A stretch of 64,000 bases of DNA. Origin: Lentinula raphanica (lineage: Eukaryota; Basidiomycota; Agaricomycetes; Agaricales; Omphalotaceae). Of this stretch, positions 22,838 through 35,474 are shown piece by piece. The notes under the pieces were generated by a model, which saw only the letters and a program-made list of their open reading frames with translations, searched no databases and was not told where the DNA came from. A program made the translations under genes and the position numbers. Location: NCBI GenBank assembly GCA_027919835.1, contig JANVFP010000005.1, positions 1,054,001 to 1,118,000 of the forward strand. The letters run 5' to 3'. Position 1 is the stretch's first letter; every line of letters begins with the position of its first letter.

Positions 22838-24054
22838 ATGTTTCTATCCATCGCTCTCATCTTCCTTGTTTTACATGTCATCCCAGTCTCGACTTTCGTG
22901 AACAAACCACTTCCAAATAACAGAGCAACTAATTCGAAGTCGTCAAAAGCAGGTCTCGCGTGGCCCAATGGAAATGCAGATGATATAGGCCAATACTTGA
23001 CGACTGGAAAGGTTTCTTGGTGAGTAGCGTGGCAACTGATCAATTGGTCCAGTCTGACAATCTCAAGGTACTATACATGGTCTCCTGATGCTATCTCTTC
23101 AACGAATATCGAGTTTGTCCCAATGCTCTGGGGAAACAAGACTGCGGACGACTTTTCGTCTTCAATAAATGATACGATATCCTCGAAGAACGTCACGTCA
23201 GTTCTTGGCATGAATGAGTGAGTATCCCTTTTGTTGAATTATACGCACGCACAGAGTTTAAATCTCTTTGTGTCAGGCCTCAGCAAACCGGTCAGTCGGA
23301 TCTGACACCCGCGGAAGGTGCAGCGTTGTGGAAGACCTATCTAGAACCACTGAAGGCGCAAGGCATTCGATTGGGAAGTCCAGCTCCTTCCAGTGCCCCG
23401 TCAGGCAAAACTTGGTTGCAAGATTTCCTGACGAACTGTAATGGGAGCTGTACAGTTGGCTTCGTTGCTTTGCGTGCGTTTTTCTGCTCGGATGATGACC
23501 TTTGCCTGTTCATAATTACGAATTTTTCTAGATTGGTATGATATAAATGCTACGGCATTCATAGAATATCTAGAAGATTTTCACAACACCTTTCAACGGC
23601 CTTTATGGGTCACGGAATGGGCATGTCAAAACTACAGCGGCGGATCCCAGTGTTCTTATGACGATATTGTGCTATTCCTAAACGCGACACAGTCTTACAT
23701 GGATTCGAGCGATTTTGTTGAACGTTATAGCTATTTCGGAGCTATGCAAGATCTTCAAGGAGTGAACAAGGTACTTAGCGGTCGCAAATGTTTCTTCCTT
23801 GTTTGTATATCTAAGATTGACCGGAACTGGTCTAGGACAACGCATTGATGAACTCCAATGGACAAATTAACACGCTGGGAAAACAGTACATTGGGGAACA
23901 GGCTCCACAGACGAGTGGCTCAGGGAGCGCAGATGGGCCTTACGCGCCCGGAGGAACATCGGGTGCATCTATCCTCAAACGATCGCTGGGCCTGGAGTCG
24001 CTTGTCTTTGGTTTCATGGCCATTCTTGTCGACGTCGTTACCATTGTCATTTGA
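22838..24054 (+). CDS. GH128 glycosyl hydrolase (endo-beta-1,3-glucanase type), secreted
   Basis: Predicted extracellular or wall-bound TIM-barrel glycosidase of the Asl1-like/GH128 catalytic-core family, members of which act on beta-1,3-glucan. The first in-frame Met after a GTG-initiated extension gives a clean signal peptide, MFLSIALIFLVLHVIPVS. Landmarks follow in order: KAGLAWPNG, YYTWSPD, FVPMLWGNKT, VLGMNEPQQTGQSDL (first catalytic Glu region), GIRLGSPAPSS, WLQDFLTNC, FVALHWYDIN, PLWVTEWACQNY (second catalytic Glu) and RYSYFGAMQD. The C-terminus is Gly/Ser-rich and ends with a hydrophobic stretch (LVFGFMAILVDVVTIVI), consistent with GPI anchoring. The spliced junctions TGG-TAC and ...MNE|PQQ are in frame. 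A role in fungal wall remodelling is likely from the family but not shown here. Confidence 0.9.
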
Positions 24055-24675
24055 TTGCAAAACGACGTCTGGATAACTTAAGTACTCCTGATCGGTGGTT
24101 CCATCATTTTGGACGTTACGATTTACGAAGGACATGGATCGAGGACATAGTTACTGCTACCCACTACTTGCTCATTATTCCTTGATACCCATATATGTAT
24201 ACATAGCATCATAATGGACGCCTAGAGATCAATGGATATCGGGTTACATATTCTTCCCTATCGTCCTTTTTCGATTTTCATGGGGTTGGTATAAAGTTGT
24301 AAGTCAAAAGTTCTTTTGGAAATACATACATGGCTCTTACTCGTTCCGAATAGATCTCTCATTTGGCATGCTCAAGATCTCAGACTAGAATACCCCGCCC
24401 GCCGTTGTAAGTAGCCAGAAGAATTTTTTGGAGCAAACTTGGAGTAATGGCTCGTGTCGTGAGTCTGTGGACGGGACAAAAAATTGGAGTAAAACGCCGC
24501 GGAACGACAACTTTTTGTTACCGGACGGCGGGCAACCCAAATTCGGCTTCTTTTAGACTTTTGCTCTTTTCGGGCGTCACCCGATTTACTTCCATTTCTC
24601 CTATGCATCTGACGTCCTTCGACTCTATCTCTTGTAATTTTCTTATTTAACCTCTCTCCCCTACTCAGGTTGCAG
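24055..24675. other. Intergenic region, no gene seen
   Basis: Holds the 3' end of the glucanase gene and the promoter of the downstream membrane-protein gene. A 164-codon minus-strand ORF crosses it but has skewed Lys/Arg composition and no recognisable motif. Confidence 0.4.
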
Positions 24676-27600
24676 ATGGCCTCCGCTCTTTCCATGTTCT
24701 CTTTCGCTCTTTTCTTCTTTCTACCTACCTTGGGCCTCTTCCTCTCCTTGCAATGTACCTTCAAGTCACGGAATCTTTTCAGCATCCTTGGAATCGCGAC
24801 GCTCGGTTTTCTAGGTATAGCCCAAGCCTTGACTGGCCTTTTGGGAACGTCGACCGGAACTTTCATCTCAAGCGCTATTTTGGATGGTGTCTGTTAGTGA
24901 TTTCGAGTCCCTTTCTGTCGTATCAATGGCTGAAATTTTCAAACTACGCAGCTGGAATGACCACCAACGCGCTGCTCGTGAGCAGTATCTATCGAATTGG
25001 CCAGCATCGTGAATCACCTATTATTCCAAACGTGAACCTGGCATTATACGCGATTTCTATGGCTCTGTTCGCTATATGCGGTACGAGTATTGCTCTCTCG
25101 TTCTGGCACTCACTTTAACTGATCTCCTGTAGGGGTGGTCCTGTCTCTTATAAGACGCGTTTCGTCACTTTTAGGCCCTGTGTTTCTCCTTTTGTTCGCA
25201 AGCACGGCCCTACCGTTGCTTGCCTACATGTTCTTAACCACGACACCTAGTAGTTTTGCGAGTGACGACGATTTCTATAACGCAATGGAAGATATCCAAT
25301 CTCCCAAAACTCCTACAACACCCATGCATCAAGTCCATAATCTCAATATCCCACTTTCTCCTTCTTTCCTTTCGCTCTCATCAGCCCCACCATCTCCAGC
25401 TTCCCACCGTTCTACCCCAATCACGAACAAACGCGCGTCTTTAAAAATTTTATCGACACACGTTCATCCCATCCAACAGAAATCCGTAACCACTGTGTCG
25501 AGTAAGCTTAACCTTCGACCTGCTACGTCTCCTAGTTCTTCGAGAGAGAAGAAGCTCAGGCCTAGGCCTACGCCTCTTGTCTTGTCCCGACATGTTGAGG
25601 CGAATGCTAGATCCCCTTTGACATCTTCTTCAAATCGCCTGCAACACCGGATGCCGACGTGTTGTAGCAATGATGTCGCGTCTCGAACTAGATACAGTCC
25701 GAGTTCGGTGACGTCTACCGCTCGCAGAATTTGGCTCTTCCTTCTTGGTGCTCAGGTTTCGACATTGATGACAGAAGGCTTGAGAATATGCATACAGGTT
25801 GTGCTTCCTGGAGATACTGACCAAGGGGTGAAGCCCTTTGGAACAGCCGTAATGGAGATACTCCAAAACTTGTTCCTTGTCGTACAGGCAGGGTGCGTGA
25901 TGTATGCCTTGATGTGTGAGTCCTCTCTAAGCGTGATGAGCAATACTAACACTCGATGAGGATAGCATATAACCATTTTGTGGTTGTTCTTAAAGACGGA
26001 GGGAGGCCTTCGCCGATATCTATCAACGTCACTAGTGCCAGTCCCCCACTGCCGGACGTGACGAACCGCCCTATGATCTTCGCTCATGACTCGAATCTTT
26101 CTGAACCTCTCACCGCCGACACGCACTGTACAAACACCACCTACTGTCTGACGTCAATGCCTGTCAGACCATTCTACAACGAGCAAGAGAATGAAAACCT
26201 CACGCGGTTGGATAGGGACCTCGAAAAGGGCCTCTGTACGCTGTTTTCGAACCGGGATACCAATCTAGAAGCGTTGGATCTAGCCATTCCTCTGACGCCG
26301 GTTTCCGACAGTGGTCTAGCCCTCAAGCCGGTCAAGATGCACTACAGACGGTGCGAATTACTGTCCGTCCGTGTACAAGAAAATGTGAATGTGCACTACA
26401 ATAAGGTGGCTCCATTAATCACAGATAGGGATCGGTTAGAGTCGAATTCACGTTCTTTAAATACTCTCGAGTTCGGCTTGTCCCCGCAGCTGATACCCAC
26501 TACAGTGGCGGAGGCGGAGGCGTCAGAGGCAGCAGACAAGTCAATTTCGACTGTCATCTTTCCCACTCGTATCTCGACTCAGATGGAAAAACTACAAATA
26601 ATGGATAAGGAGAATCACCAGCCGACCTCTGACCAACTTAGCCCCTCAAGATCGAAGAAAGAAAGCCTGGGTAGCAAGAGCAGCAGGAGTTTGAGATACG
26701 GTCGTATACCGTCTATCCCTTCCTTATCGTCGCTCTCATCATCTCTGGCTAAATCTCGGTTGCGAAACTTCTCTTTGACGGGAAAGATTTCCAGACGGAC
26801 ACAATCTACGGCTACGGCTTCTATGATGGACTGGGGCTCAGAACGTCGACACCAACCTTCTGCTTCTCTGTCCCGATCTTCCTCGTTCTGCTCCCCAAGA
26901 CCGAAAAGACGAGCCCTTCCTAGCGATGTCGGAGAGGTTAGACCTCATCTACCACACACCTGCAACCTGGACAGAAAACAGAGACAAAATGATACTCGAG
27001 GATACGAAGATCCATATAGCTCACGAATGCGCAGACCAGATGCTTTGTTTGCAGATAATAGAACTTTATCTCCTTTACCATTCGCATCGTATTCTGAAAA
27101 CACGTCTCCCATCAACGATAGTCTACAACCCACCCAGAAGGGAGAAAGGCCCCCTCTCCGTCCAACACGCTCATCTACATTCCATATCTTTCCCAATTTC
27201 GACGCGTTAGCAGGACTTGGATCACTCGGGGCGAAGCTAGGTCGCGGGCTAGGCGGAGGACGATCTCCGTCACCGATGCCTACGAGGATGCTGAGCACCG
27301 AAACGGGCGAGGGCCTGATTGGAATGCGCTCTCCGACGCCTCGAAGCATGGGCGGTATCATAGAGATGACGAGAGCGGCTGTTTCGGGAGCAGCGAGGTC
27401 TCCTAGTCGACTGGGTCTGGATTTGTTTCGTATGGAGGGCCCTTCGTATGTGACAGAGCCACCCGAACGAGCCAAGGTCGAACATGTAGATGACGAGGAG
27501 CTGATCAGTCCCTCGCAGGTGGAAATGTTGGGCAACCGATGGAACTGCGTGATATCAGATCCTGCTGAGGATCGTCCCACGTACGATGTCGAACTGCAGG

Positions 27601-28698
27601 AGCTGAGGACCCCGAAGAAACCTGGACCAACCAAGGAAGATAGATTGCCACCGAGCCCTTCACGAATCCCAAGGCTGAAACGGACGAAATTTTTAGATAG
27701 TCCGGTATCGCTGAAGTCGGCTTCGTCTTGGGAGTCCGAAACCACCCCGACTTCCATTGGTCTACAAACTCCCCGCACACCGACCACACCTTTTTACGAG
27801 TACAGTCGTGTTCTCAAGCCCCCATATTCCATTCCATCTAACACCAAATCTCGCTCTTCTCCTACTACGACTGGGAAATTCAGTAATAAACTAGCTTTGA
27901 CCCCACCACCGACCTCATTCACTATCAGTTCGCGTTCGAGCTCCAAGGCAACCTGTCTCCCTGATGGACCTACGGAGGTCTTTAACCATGATCCTGATCC
28001 ATTCGCTGGACCCGAGCTAGGGGCTATTGTTCGGGACTCGCAAGTCAGTTTGCTGAGAGAAGATTCTGATAGAGCGAGCAATGGACAAGCGCAGACAGCA
28101 ACGAGGATGGCTGCTTGGGGAAATTTGACTCTTCCTGTGCCGAAAGAAAAACGGAGTCCGGGGGTTGGGTTGAGAAGAGCTGTAGATGACGATGGGTAAG
28201 TCGAACTCGTTTTCCTTTACGGCTGAACCATGAACTCAACTTTTTCATTCCAGAACGCGTCATACTTCAAACCCTTCTGTACTTTTGTCCAAATCGTACG
28301 TGAACGCTGGCAGCAACAGTCCACACATTGCAAATGCTCATTTGGACACTTCCTCGGCCAATGCCAATGAACCACGTCTGCAGCAATCCAGTAGCACGTC
28401 GTCGTCGTCTCGGAAAGATGGCCAAGGCCAATCTAGGCAGCGGGATAGTCGTGGATCTATCTCTCATGTGCCGGTCGAAGAAGCCCTTTTGGCCGAAAGA
28501 CTTCTGCATAAACTCAATCGAAGAGCTGAAGGCCGGAGGGGTGGTAAGCGAAAGGGAGGAGCTCGGGTGCAGAATTCGAGAGAGGACGATGCTGGTCCAA
28601 TGGTCCGGGAAACTAACAATTCTGACAGCGGAGGAGGAAGGAGTTTCTTGTTAGGAATGGCTAAAACCAAATTCCTTGGTTATGGACGGTCACTTTGA
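24676..28698 (+). CDS. Large multi-spanning membrane protein with long Ser/Pro-rich tail, unknown function
   Basis: I do not recognise the family. The N-terminal third has about six to seven hydrophobic segments: MFSFALFFFLPTLGLFL, ILGIATLGFLGIAQALTG, LALYAISMALFAICG, PVFLLLFASTALPLLAYMF, IWLFLLGAQVSTLMTEG and LQNLFLVVQAGCVMYALM. A ~130-residue Ser/Pro-rich loop sits between the fourth and fifth. After the last membrane segment a long exon (25970-28196) and a final exon (28254-28698) encode about 890 disordered residues. These are rich in Ser, Pro and basic patches, with many SP/TP sites (e.g. SPTPRS, PRTPTTPF) that could be phosphorylated. Introns are placed where GT-AG and frame agree (24895, 25081, 25918 and 28197 regions). 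Topology suggests a membrane scaffold or sensor, which is inference only. A ~100-bp piece of this gene recurs at 35475-35650. Confidence 0.65.
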
Positions 28699-29202
28699 AT
28701 TTTTGAACTGTGGAACTAAGTATGCTTTGTGCGTAGAACATTCCTTGATCTTGTTATCTCGCTCTTTCGATACCTTGCGGACCTCGTTTGTTGTTGTATC
28801 ATGTTATCTTTGTTGTTGTTCCAAAGCCTGCTTTCGTTGTTGTGTTTGTGTTTTCTCTATTTGTGCATGTAACAGTAAAGCAAGTCCTTGTATTTATCGT
28901 CCGTCGTTTAGCATACTACCATTCACATTACACACTCATAGTAGCTTTTGCAAGTAGTCGTTTATTTCAAGCTTTTGATGAATTTCACGATTTCCAAACA
29001 CTCACAGACGGCCTGAACGACGACATGGTATATTACTCAGGCTATGCGAGCTTCCACTATGGTCTTCACGCTTCGGCCTGTTGTTACAGCAGAGACACCT
29101 CAGATTGCATCCATAATGCAGTGATAGTAGATATGTCCTCACAATCATACAGCGGTTCGAATATGAGACGCTCTGAAGTCTGTACACAACTCACACATAC
29201 CG
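28699..29202. other. Convergent intergenic region, no gene seen
   Basis: Lies between the 3' ends of two convergent genes. It is T-rich with a GTTGTT-rich stretch (28787-28860). A 171-codon plus-strand ORF here is low-complexity and antisense to the last exon of the minus-strand gene. Confidence 0.45.
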
Positions 29203-31147
29203 TTACGCCGTCCTTACCTTCCTCCTGTCTTCTAAATCCTTCGTCTGCCTCCAGACTTCTACGGACACCTCTGGTTCGTGCATCGACAGAGCCACCAACC
29301 TGACAAGATTTACAAATCAAAGCCAAGTCTTCAGACGATGATAGAACTTACTTTGCGATCAACATACGATGAATCAATTCATCCGGTGTTGAGAGAGCTT
29401 GTGACTTCGTGCCATTGTTGGAAGATTTCGCCATGGTTTGTCTTTCTCGTACGAACTCCTCCTGTATGAGCTCCGCTGCTTCGTTGGAAACACCAATTCC
29501 GCCTACAGGTGTCGTTGAACTCGGCGATGAAGCATTTGATCTTGAAACATTGTTTACTTGTTTCGCGATTGCGCCTCCGACCAACTTCCGCCATGCTTCT
29601 AATTTATCGCTGGGAGGTAACTGGATGTCAGTCGACGGCTTGTATAGTCTTTGCTGGAGCTCAGCAGTCGACCATGACTTTGCAGGTTTGAGAGGGATAG
29701 TGACATGGGTTTCTGCCAAAGCGCTCTTTTTCCCTTCAGTGCAGACAATAAACCCGATATCAGTCTCAAACCGAAATCCGCTATACGGAAAGACATATTC
29801 GAGCGTCTGGTTGTGAATGACCTCCTGTAGTGCTCGAAGATTACGGACCCCTCTGTCGTTGATTTGGCCTTCTGTGACACTCGAATCTGTGATGAAGCAG
29901 AGTGTAACAGGGGCAAGTTGGAGTATACCAGAATATAACTCGTCTTCTGGATCATCCTCTGCGCCTTCGGAGTTTCGCCGAGGTTTAGACTCCGGAACGA
30001 ATGCACCGTCGTTGAGTAGAGGGAGAGATAAAGGGACGTGCACTATGATGGGCAAGATAAGGGATAAAACATGATATAGGGTTGGGGTGCTGAGGTATGT
30101 CGAAGGTCCAGGGTCCGCAGGCGCGGTAGACGATGAAGGGGCAGAACTGGACACTGTACTTGGAGGAGGAAAGCGTGATAGAGTGATAGATGCGGGCATG
30201 ATCGGTGGATGTCGAGATTGCCTGTAGATAGATGTTAGTCGCCATAGGTAAGGAAGGGTGGATTGTGACAACTCACACTCGGGATATACTAGACAGCAAA
30301 ACCCATTCTGCTGCATCAATATCACCCGCCAATGATTCTTCTGCTATCCATGACAGCAATTCGCGTCGCAGTGTCGCATTCGACGCGTCTTGGTAACACA
30401 AGGGCGAAGGATACACTGAATCTACTTCCCGTATCGTCTTCGCCGGCAAGTAGAACAAGACATGTAACGTATTACACTCCGCCTCAAAGAGACCAACGAA
30501 TGTCACGATATCAGTACTTTTCAGATCCTCGTCCAATCGAGTCGAGTAAATGTTGGCTTGTAAGCCGATGTGCGAAGTAGATGGTAGCGGAAATTTATGT
30601 GGAGCGTGTTGATGGGATATCTGAGACGTCATGGTCGTTACATCGTTCATGGGACTCTGTTTGGCCCATCCAGCTTCACCAGGAACACTAACCACCCAAT
30701 AGCGATTGCATTCACAGAGGTTCGAATAGTCAACGATCTGGCCTATGGGACCGTGTGCGCCCCATCCACCATATTTGCCATCTTTGAGGTGGGAGATATA
30801 TAGCTCTGGAGATGCAGAAGTGTCCTGAAGCATGCCTCGAAATTGCACAAGTTTCGGCAAGGGCGGTGTAACATTCGTGTCCGAAGGAAAGTCCTTGAGA
30901 TTAGGGTACGTAGAGCGAAGTTCCGGTATCTTCAGAAAGAATATATTCAGATATGTGATTCGCAGGCAATGGTTATAGCGAAACGCACCAGATCTAGGCG
31001 TTCCTGTTCGCCAAAAATTTCTTTGAAATGATTGCTCAACAGAGACGAGAAGTCTGTTGAAGACTGCGATTGAAGATGCTCATCAAAGAGCTGCTGTATC
31101 TCTGCCTGCGGATCGGCTAGAATATCGAAAGGAACAGAGGAGACCAT
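29203..31147 (-). CDS. MCM-binding protein homologue (MCMBP/Mcb1 type)
   Basis: Nuclear protein that binds and unloads MCM2-7 helicase in the related animal and fission-yeast proteins. Four exons (30989-31147, 30278-30929, 29352-30221, 29203-29299) encode about 590 residues. Family landmarks in order: KLVQFRGMLQDT near the N-terminus, WVVSVPGEAGWAK, IYSTRLDEDLKSTDIVTFVGLFE (the alternative-name mini-OB region of MCMBP), RRELLSWIAEESLAGDIDAAEWVLLSSISRV and LPLLNDGAFVPES. The unspliced frame stops just after LIHRMLIAK. Splicing the 29300-29351 intron adds LVALSMHEPEVSVEVWRQTKDLEDRR, matching the family's conserved C-terminus, so the gene ends at 29203 rather than 29348. Start at 31147 was preferred, although a Met 12 codons upstream is in frame. 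Identification is by pattern of conserved blocks. Confidence 0.85.
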
Positions 31148-32074
31148 GATGGTGGTAGTAGTAGCGCGAAGAAATTGTGGCAAATGGAAAGAACGCGTTG
31201 CGCGTTTATCACATTATCTTGTGTCACGAGGTGCATTAGATAAGCCATAAGCGCTAAGCGCTTATCTTATCTCAGAAATTCTTCTCCGTCTCCGTCTCTG
31301 TCTCGCCAAGGATGAACAAGATTTTCAAGGCAAAACCAGTCTCACAAACTGACAAACCTGTCAGAAAGACACGGTCTTTCGAGCGATCGCCAAATATTCA
31401 ATGGATAGGCTAGGCCTCTGCAGATGTCCTTTGTTCAGGTACACCGTACTACGTGCAGCGTCACTCATTGATACCAAATTATCACTCGGTGGGCGAATTC
31501 CTCATAATGTATAGTGGCAGAGCTTTCTGATGCTTCCAACAACTTCTCAAGCAGTTCATCTTCACGAAGACGGTGACTGATTGCCGTCCTTCAAGTTTCT
31601 GTTTCTGGAGTTGTGGGCAAGTCATCTGCCAGTCTTTCGGACTGAACAAACCTTCCAGGGATCATCGATGACGCAGAAATCGCCTTCAACAGTCAAGAGC
31701 AGCGGTACAAGCTCGCCGAAATGGGTGACAAAAGGTGTTCACAAGGTCGGATCTATATTTTCCCAAAGTCTTGGAAATTCCTTCGTTGGGCCAACTCAAT
31801 TCCTCCGGGAAGTACCCAAATCAAGTTGCTCCAACTTCTAAGCCAGACAGGATGATCTTTAATATGCAAGACCTCGACTGTGGCATGTGCTCGTCCCTCT
31901 ATACTGTCTGAGAGCGGGCATTCTCCCGCGTACGTCTTCGATCTCGGCCTCATTATACATTCAGGATTCGTATAAAAAGGGTAAGCTTTCTGAGCATTCT
32001 TTGTCGTGTAGTCTTTCTACTCTTCATCCAATTCGACAGACTTCGAGTTCCTTGCATTCACTAGCTTGTTCACA
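31148..32074. other. Intergenic region, possible decayed ORF
   Basis: About 900 bp with no convincing gene. A minus-strand stretch (31753-31953) has unusually protein-like composition (VWLRSWSNLIWVLPGG), but no start, splice sites or continuation fit, so it may be a gene relic. The end near 31965-31985 has a TATA-like TATAAAAAG (31970-31978) about 100 bp before the LysM gene. Confidence 0.35.
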
Positions 32075-32683
32075 ATGTTCGCTTTCGTTCAACTCGCTGT
32101 TTGGATCATGGCTTTGGGAACCGCGACGCGTAAGCATTCCATTCTCCATCATCGAACGTTTGATCAAGGATAGCTGACGTTTTCGCAAAACACTGCAGAC
32201 ATGAGCCTCAATGCTCTTGCCCAAAACGCCACCTGCGCTAGTAACTACACCGTCCAGCAAGGTGACATCTGTCAGACCATCGCGGCAGAGTTCAACATCA
32301 CCATCAGCGATTTGGAGGCTGCCAATCCTTCTATCAACTCAGGATGCACCAACCTGGCCATCGGAGAGGTGCGTTTCTATTTGTCCTGTCAAAATTCTTC
32401 GTTACCGACGCCTTCTTCTCCAAGGTGCTTTGTATCCCTGGAGCTTCAGCCTGCCCGAGCGGGGTTACCTACGTCGTCAAGGATGGCGATGTTTGCATCG
32501 ATATTGCTAACATGTTCAACATTACCCTCGCCGCTCTCGATGCTAGTAACCCGGAAATCGATGCCAACTGCGACAACCTCAGCATTGGAGAGGTAAGCAT
32601 TACAGACTGTCCAGTGAAGTATAAATACTCACAAACTTGTTTCGTCGATGCAGCGTTTGTGCATTCCTTCCCCTACATCCTAA
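32075..32683 (+). CDS. Secreted two-LysM-domain protein
   Basis: Small secreted protein with two LysM modules, which bind chitin or related N-acetylglucosamine polymers. Introns after the signal peptide, after LysM1 and near the end were placed by frame. The signal peptide is MFAFVQLAVWIMALGTAT. LysM1 is NYTVQQGDICQTIAAEF...ITISDLEAANPSINSGC and closes with LAIGEVLCIPGA. LysM2 is TYVVKDGDVCIDIANMF...ITLAALDASNPEIDANC and closes with LSIGERLCIPSPTS. Each module has the paired cysteines usual in fungal LysM proteins. There is no other catalytic domain, so it resembles LysM effector-type proteins of about 140 residues. In plant-associated fungi such proteins mask chitin. In a saprotroph a wall or bacterial interaction role is equally possible. 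Confidence 0.9.
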
Positions 32684-34131
32684 GCACATAACATAGCTTC
32701 AAGACTCTGGCTTTACAAAAAGGACTTCTGGGACTTTCGCGCAATCACTTGTTCTCGTTTTGATGTACAACAATATCATGGACATCTTTGATACATAGTC
32801 ATAAGGACTCGAATTCAATCATCTTGTCTGCTTCTCTATGGTCCAGACTCCAGACGTCCAAGGATCGTATGTCAGCTGATGAATCTTTCAGCGGGCTCAG
32901 TTTGGTGCGATCCATTCCCTGCTGTTTGGCGAGAACTTCAACAACTCTGTTAATGATATTTTCTCGCACTCAAAGCGATACATCTAAGGTAATGTGTTTT
33001 TGTGTTATAGATCCATACTATCATTATGTCTGGAACTCACTCTGCGGTAATCACAGACTCTATGATTTGACTGAGGACGCAATACTGTGCAAGCAAAGAC
33101 TAATAGTAAGCGCCGGTAGGCGGGGCCAGAGCCCGACTCTACTAAGTCTCTGACTCCCGCCGTGCCTTCAAAGTTTGCCCGATTATGCATTCCACAGAGG
33201 ATAGGTAATAGGTAAGTTAGGACGCGACCGTTAAGGTACTCATAAGTTATTTCCTACCCTCATGGGCGTTTTTGGTCATAATTTCTAATTCCTCATTGGA
33301 CCAGTCCACACGAACTCGGAACTGATATGAGAGGGTTATCCGCTTCTGATGATCGTCCATCTTGCGGCGAGCCGATATTTACGCCTATCCCCACAAGGCT
33401 AGCCAAGTGAGTCTGTAACACTTCTGTAACAGACTCAGCCATACACTCTCCTATGCGCTTTATCCCGGTTACCATCTTGAAAGTGACCATAGTATGTACC
33501 ATTAATTGCAACGATCATTCACGAACATTACCGTCTCTTCAGGACAAACTGGTTCTTTTAGTGACTGCCGGTGGCTTGTGGGGTTTTGTACAGTTTTGTG
33601 CACTGCCGTCGCTTTGATCTGATAGTATCTGGCAGGTAAGTCACCGACTCACCATTGTTTTTTCTTTCCAAATTCCAGATTACGAAATCCAACCGAGTAT
33701 AGCTTCGTACGTCCTGGTCCTTAGCGTACCAGAGCGCTCAGCGCTGCGCGCCTCCTACTAGTAACGATCTGTATCCGGTGATATCAATTACAGTCAGAAC
33801 TGCAAGCTTGGTATATCTTGAAATTATCAAAAAGGAAATGTACCAAAATACCTCGTTGGATTAACAGGGTTTGATCTGGTAGGATAGGTAGGATGCTGAA
33901 CTGTGATCACCGAAATGTTTCGGGATATCGTTCTGTGACTCGGACTGATGGGAACTGATGGAATAGGATGAACCAGCCCACAGAGACTTTTCACCCTTAA
34001 AACATGACTTTCTGCCTATCGTTTTTTCATCCCCCACCGCTGGTCGGTTGAACTCACTCGAACTCACGTATCTTTGCTTTTTCGAATCTCAAAACCCAAA
34101 ACTTCCGCACAGTGCTCAGTATCATTTCACC
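32684..34131. other. 1.4-kb intergenic region, no gene seen
   Basis: No coding stretch with plausible start, splice sites and composition. Contains many stop codons in all frames and short words such as CTGTAACA repeated at 33415-33435. Presumably the LysM 3' end, old repeat debris and the promoter of the next gene. Confidence 0.4.
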
Positions 34132-35111
34132 ATGCGGCTTTTGTCAACACCTCTCGTCTACCTAAACCTTCTCTTCCCTGTTGCCTGCACGTTGGCAACA
34201 CCAATTCGTACTGCGGTGAGTAACTTTGACCCAAATGTCGATACGGTGGTCTGACATCAACATCTACTTTACAGGACACCATACGATCGGTCCAGGGTGA
34301 TCCGTATGCGCCTGCAAAGTTGCCCATCATCCATGGTAGAGCAGCTTCAACGCATAAAACCCTGTACCAAGTCAAGCTCACGCTTTGGCGTCCAACTGAC
34401 AGCTACTACGAAGAAGTCGCAGTTACGACGCAGTTTGCGGGCAACATTCGAAATGTGGTGGAAATTGACCTTCCGTGGTTCCTGCCTTTCCTTGCTTCGG
34501 CTGCTGACGGATTCCGTAAACCTATCGAATCCGAGGAGCTGCCTAACCGGGAGATGTCTTTCCATATCACCGAACTGATGTATCGTGGTCCTCAGAGCCT
34601 CAGCGATCCAGAACTGGGCAGGCCTGGCAGTAAAACGTATCAGGATCGTGTTCTACTGGTCCAATCATACTACAGGGTGGACGTTGAGTTCGAAAATCCG
34701 CACCAGCCTGAATACGATCATACCTTGTATTTTTCGGGGGAGGAACTACTCGAACATCCCACAATCAAGGAACCAAAGGCCGTTTTCAAGTTTTCTGGAG
34801 AGGGCTGGGGGACGTTGCCCCGCTCTGGAAAACGAATGCGGTTCATCGAATTTGGCACTCTCGATTACGAAGGAAAGACCATGTTCGGGGTTAGTTTCCC
34901 AATGATATCATATAATGATTGCTTAAATATCCTGTTTTAGTTTCCGCCAGAAGAGATGCACTACTTCTCAGAACAAAACAGCGAGTGGAAAGAGAACACA
35001 GAACAAATTTTCGAGGTTCCTGGAACGGAGGGGAGCTTGAAGGTGTTCAGATTCTACTCAGGACCAGGGGGAGAGATGGGCTCAAAGGATGGTGCAAAGA
35101 GTCACAATTGA
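34132..35111 (+). CDS. Secreted protein of unknown function
   Basis: I do not recognise this family. Three exons (34132-34215, 34276-34889 and 34941-35111 approximately) encode about 290 residues. MRLLSTPLVYLNLLFPVACTLA is a clear signal peptide followed by TPIRTA. The mature part is rich in acidic and aromatic residues with alternating beta-like segments (YQVKLTLWRPTDSYYEEVAV, DRVLLVQSYYRVDVEFENP) and ends in KDGAKSHN. The pattern suggests a compact beta fold. Only one Cys is visible, in the signal peptide. The spliced frames TA|DTIRS and MFG|FPPEEMHYF are consistent with GT-AG borders. An extracellular role is inferred from the signal peptide alone. Confidence 0.65.
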
Positions 35112-35474
35112 CAATAGAGGGTCGAGGCAAAGTTAGATGCAAGGGGTTAGGGAGCGGAACACGGAACAACGGTTGAGCTTGAAGTTTGACCTGTTCGAAC
35201 GAGGCTCGAGCTTGTTGAACGGTTACTATGTATTTAGCAATTGCTAGGCAAGCCAGAGGAGTCGGCACTGGTTTTTCACTTGTCATTCTCACTTTCATGA
35301 GGGAAATCCTAGTCGTTTTCGTATATCTGTTTGGTGCAGCATCTGCTTGAACAGCGGTCCTTGATTTTTGAGAGAAGACGGGAAAGAAAATTGTGTATCG
35401 TATACGGCGTAATGATCATTCTTTCATACGGGCTTTCAAAATTTCATAGACTGAAGCGGTATCATAAGTAGAAG

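Noticed and set aside
24372..24866. 164-codon Lys/Arg-rich minus-strand ORF
   Set aside because: Overlaps the promoter and first exon of the membrane-protein gene; no start context, introns or recognisable domain.
26945..27787. 280-codon minus-strand ORF
   Set aside because: Shadow of the long Ser/Pro-rich exon on the other strand; composition explained by antisense of biased codons.
28788..29303. 171-codon plus-strand ORF
   Set aside because: Low-complexity Val/Phe start, antisense to the last coding exon of the MCM-binding protein gene, no motif.
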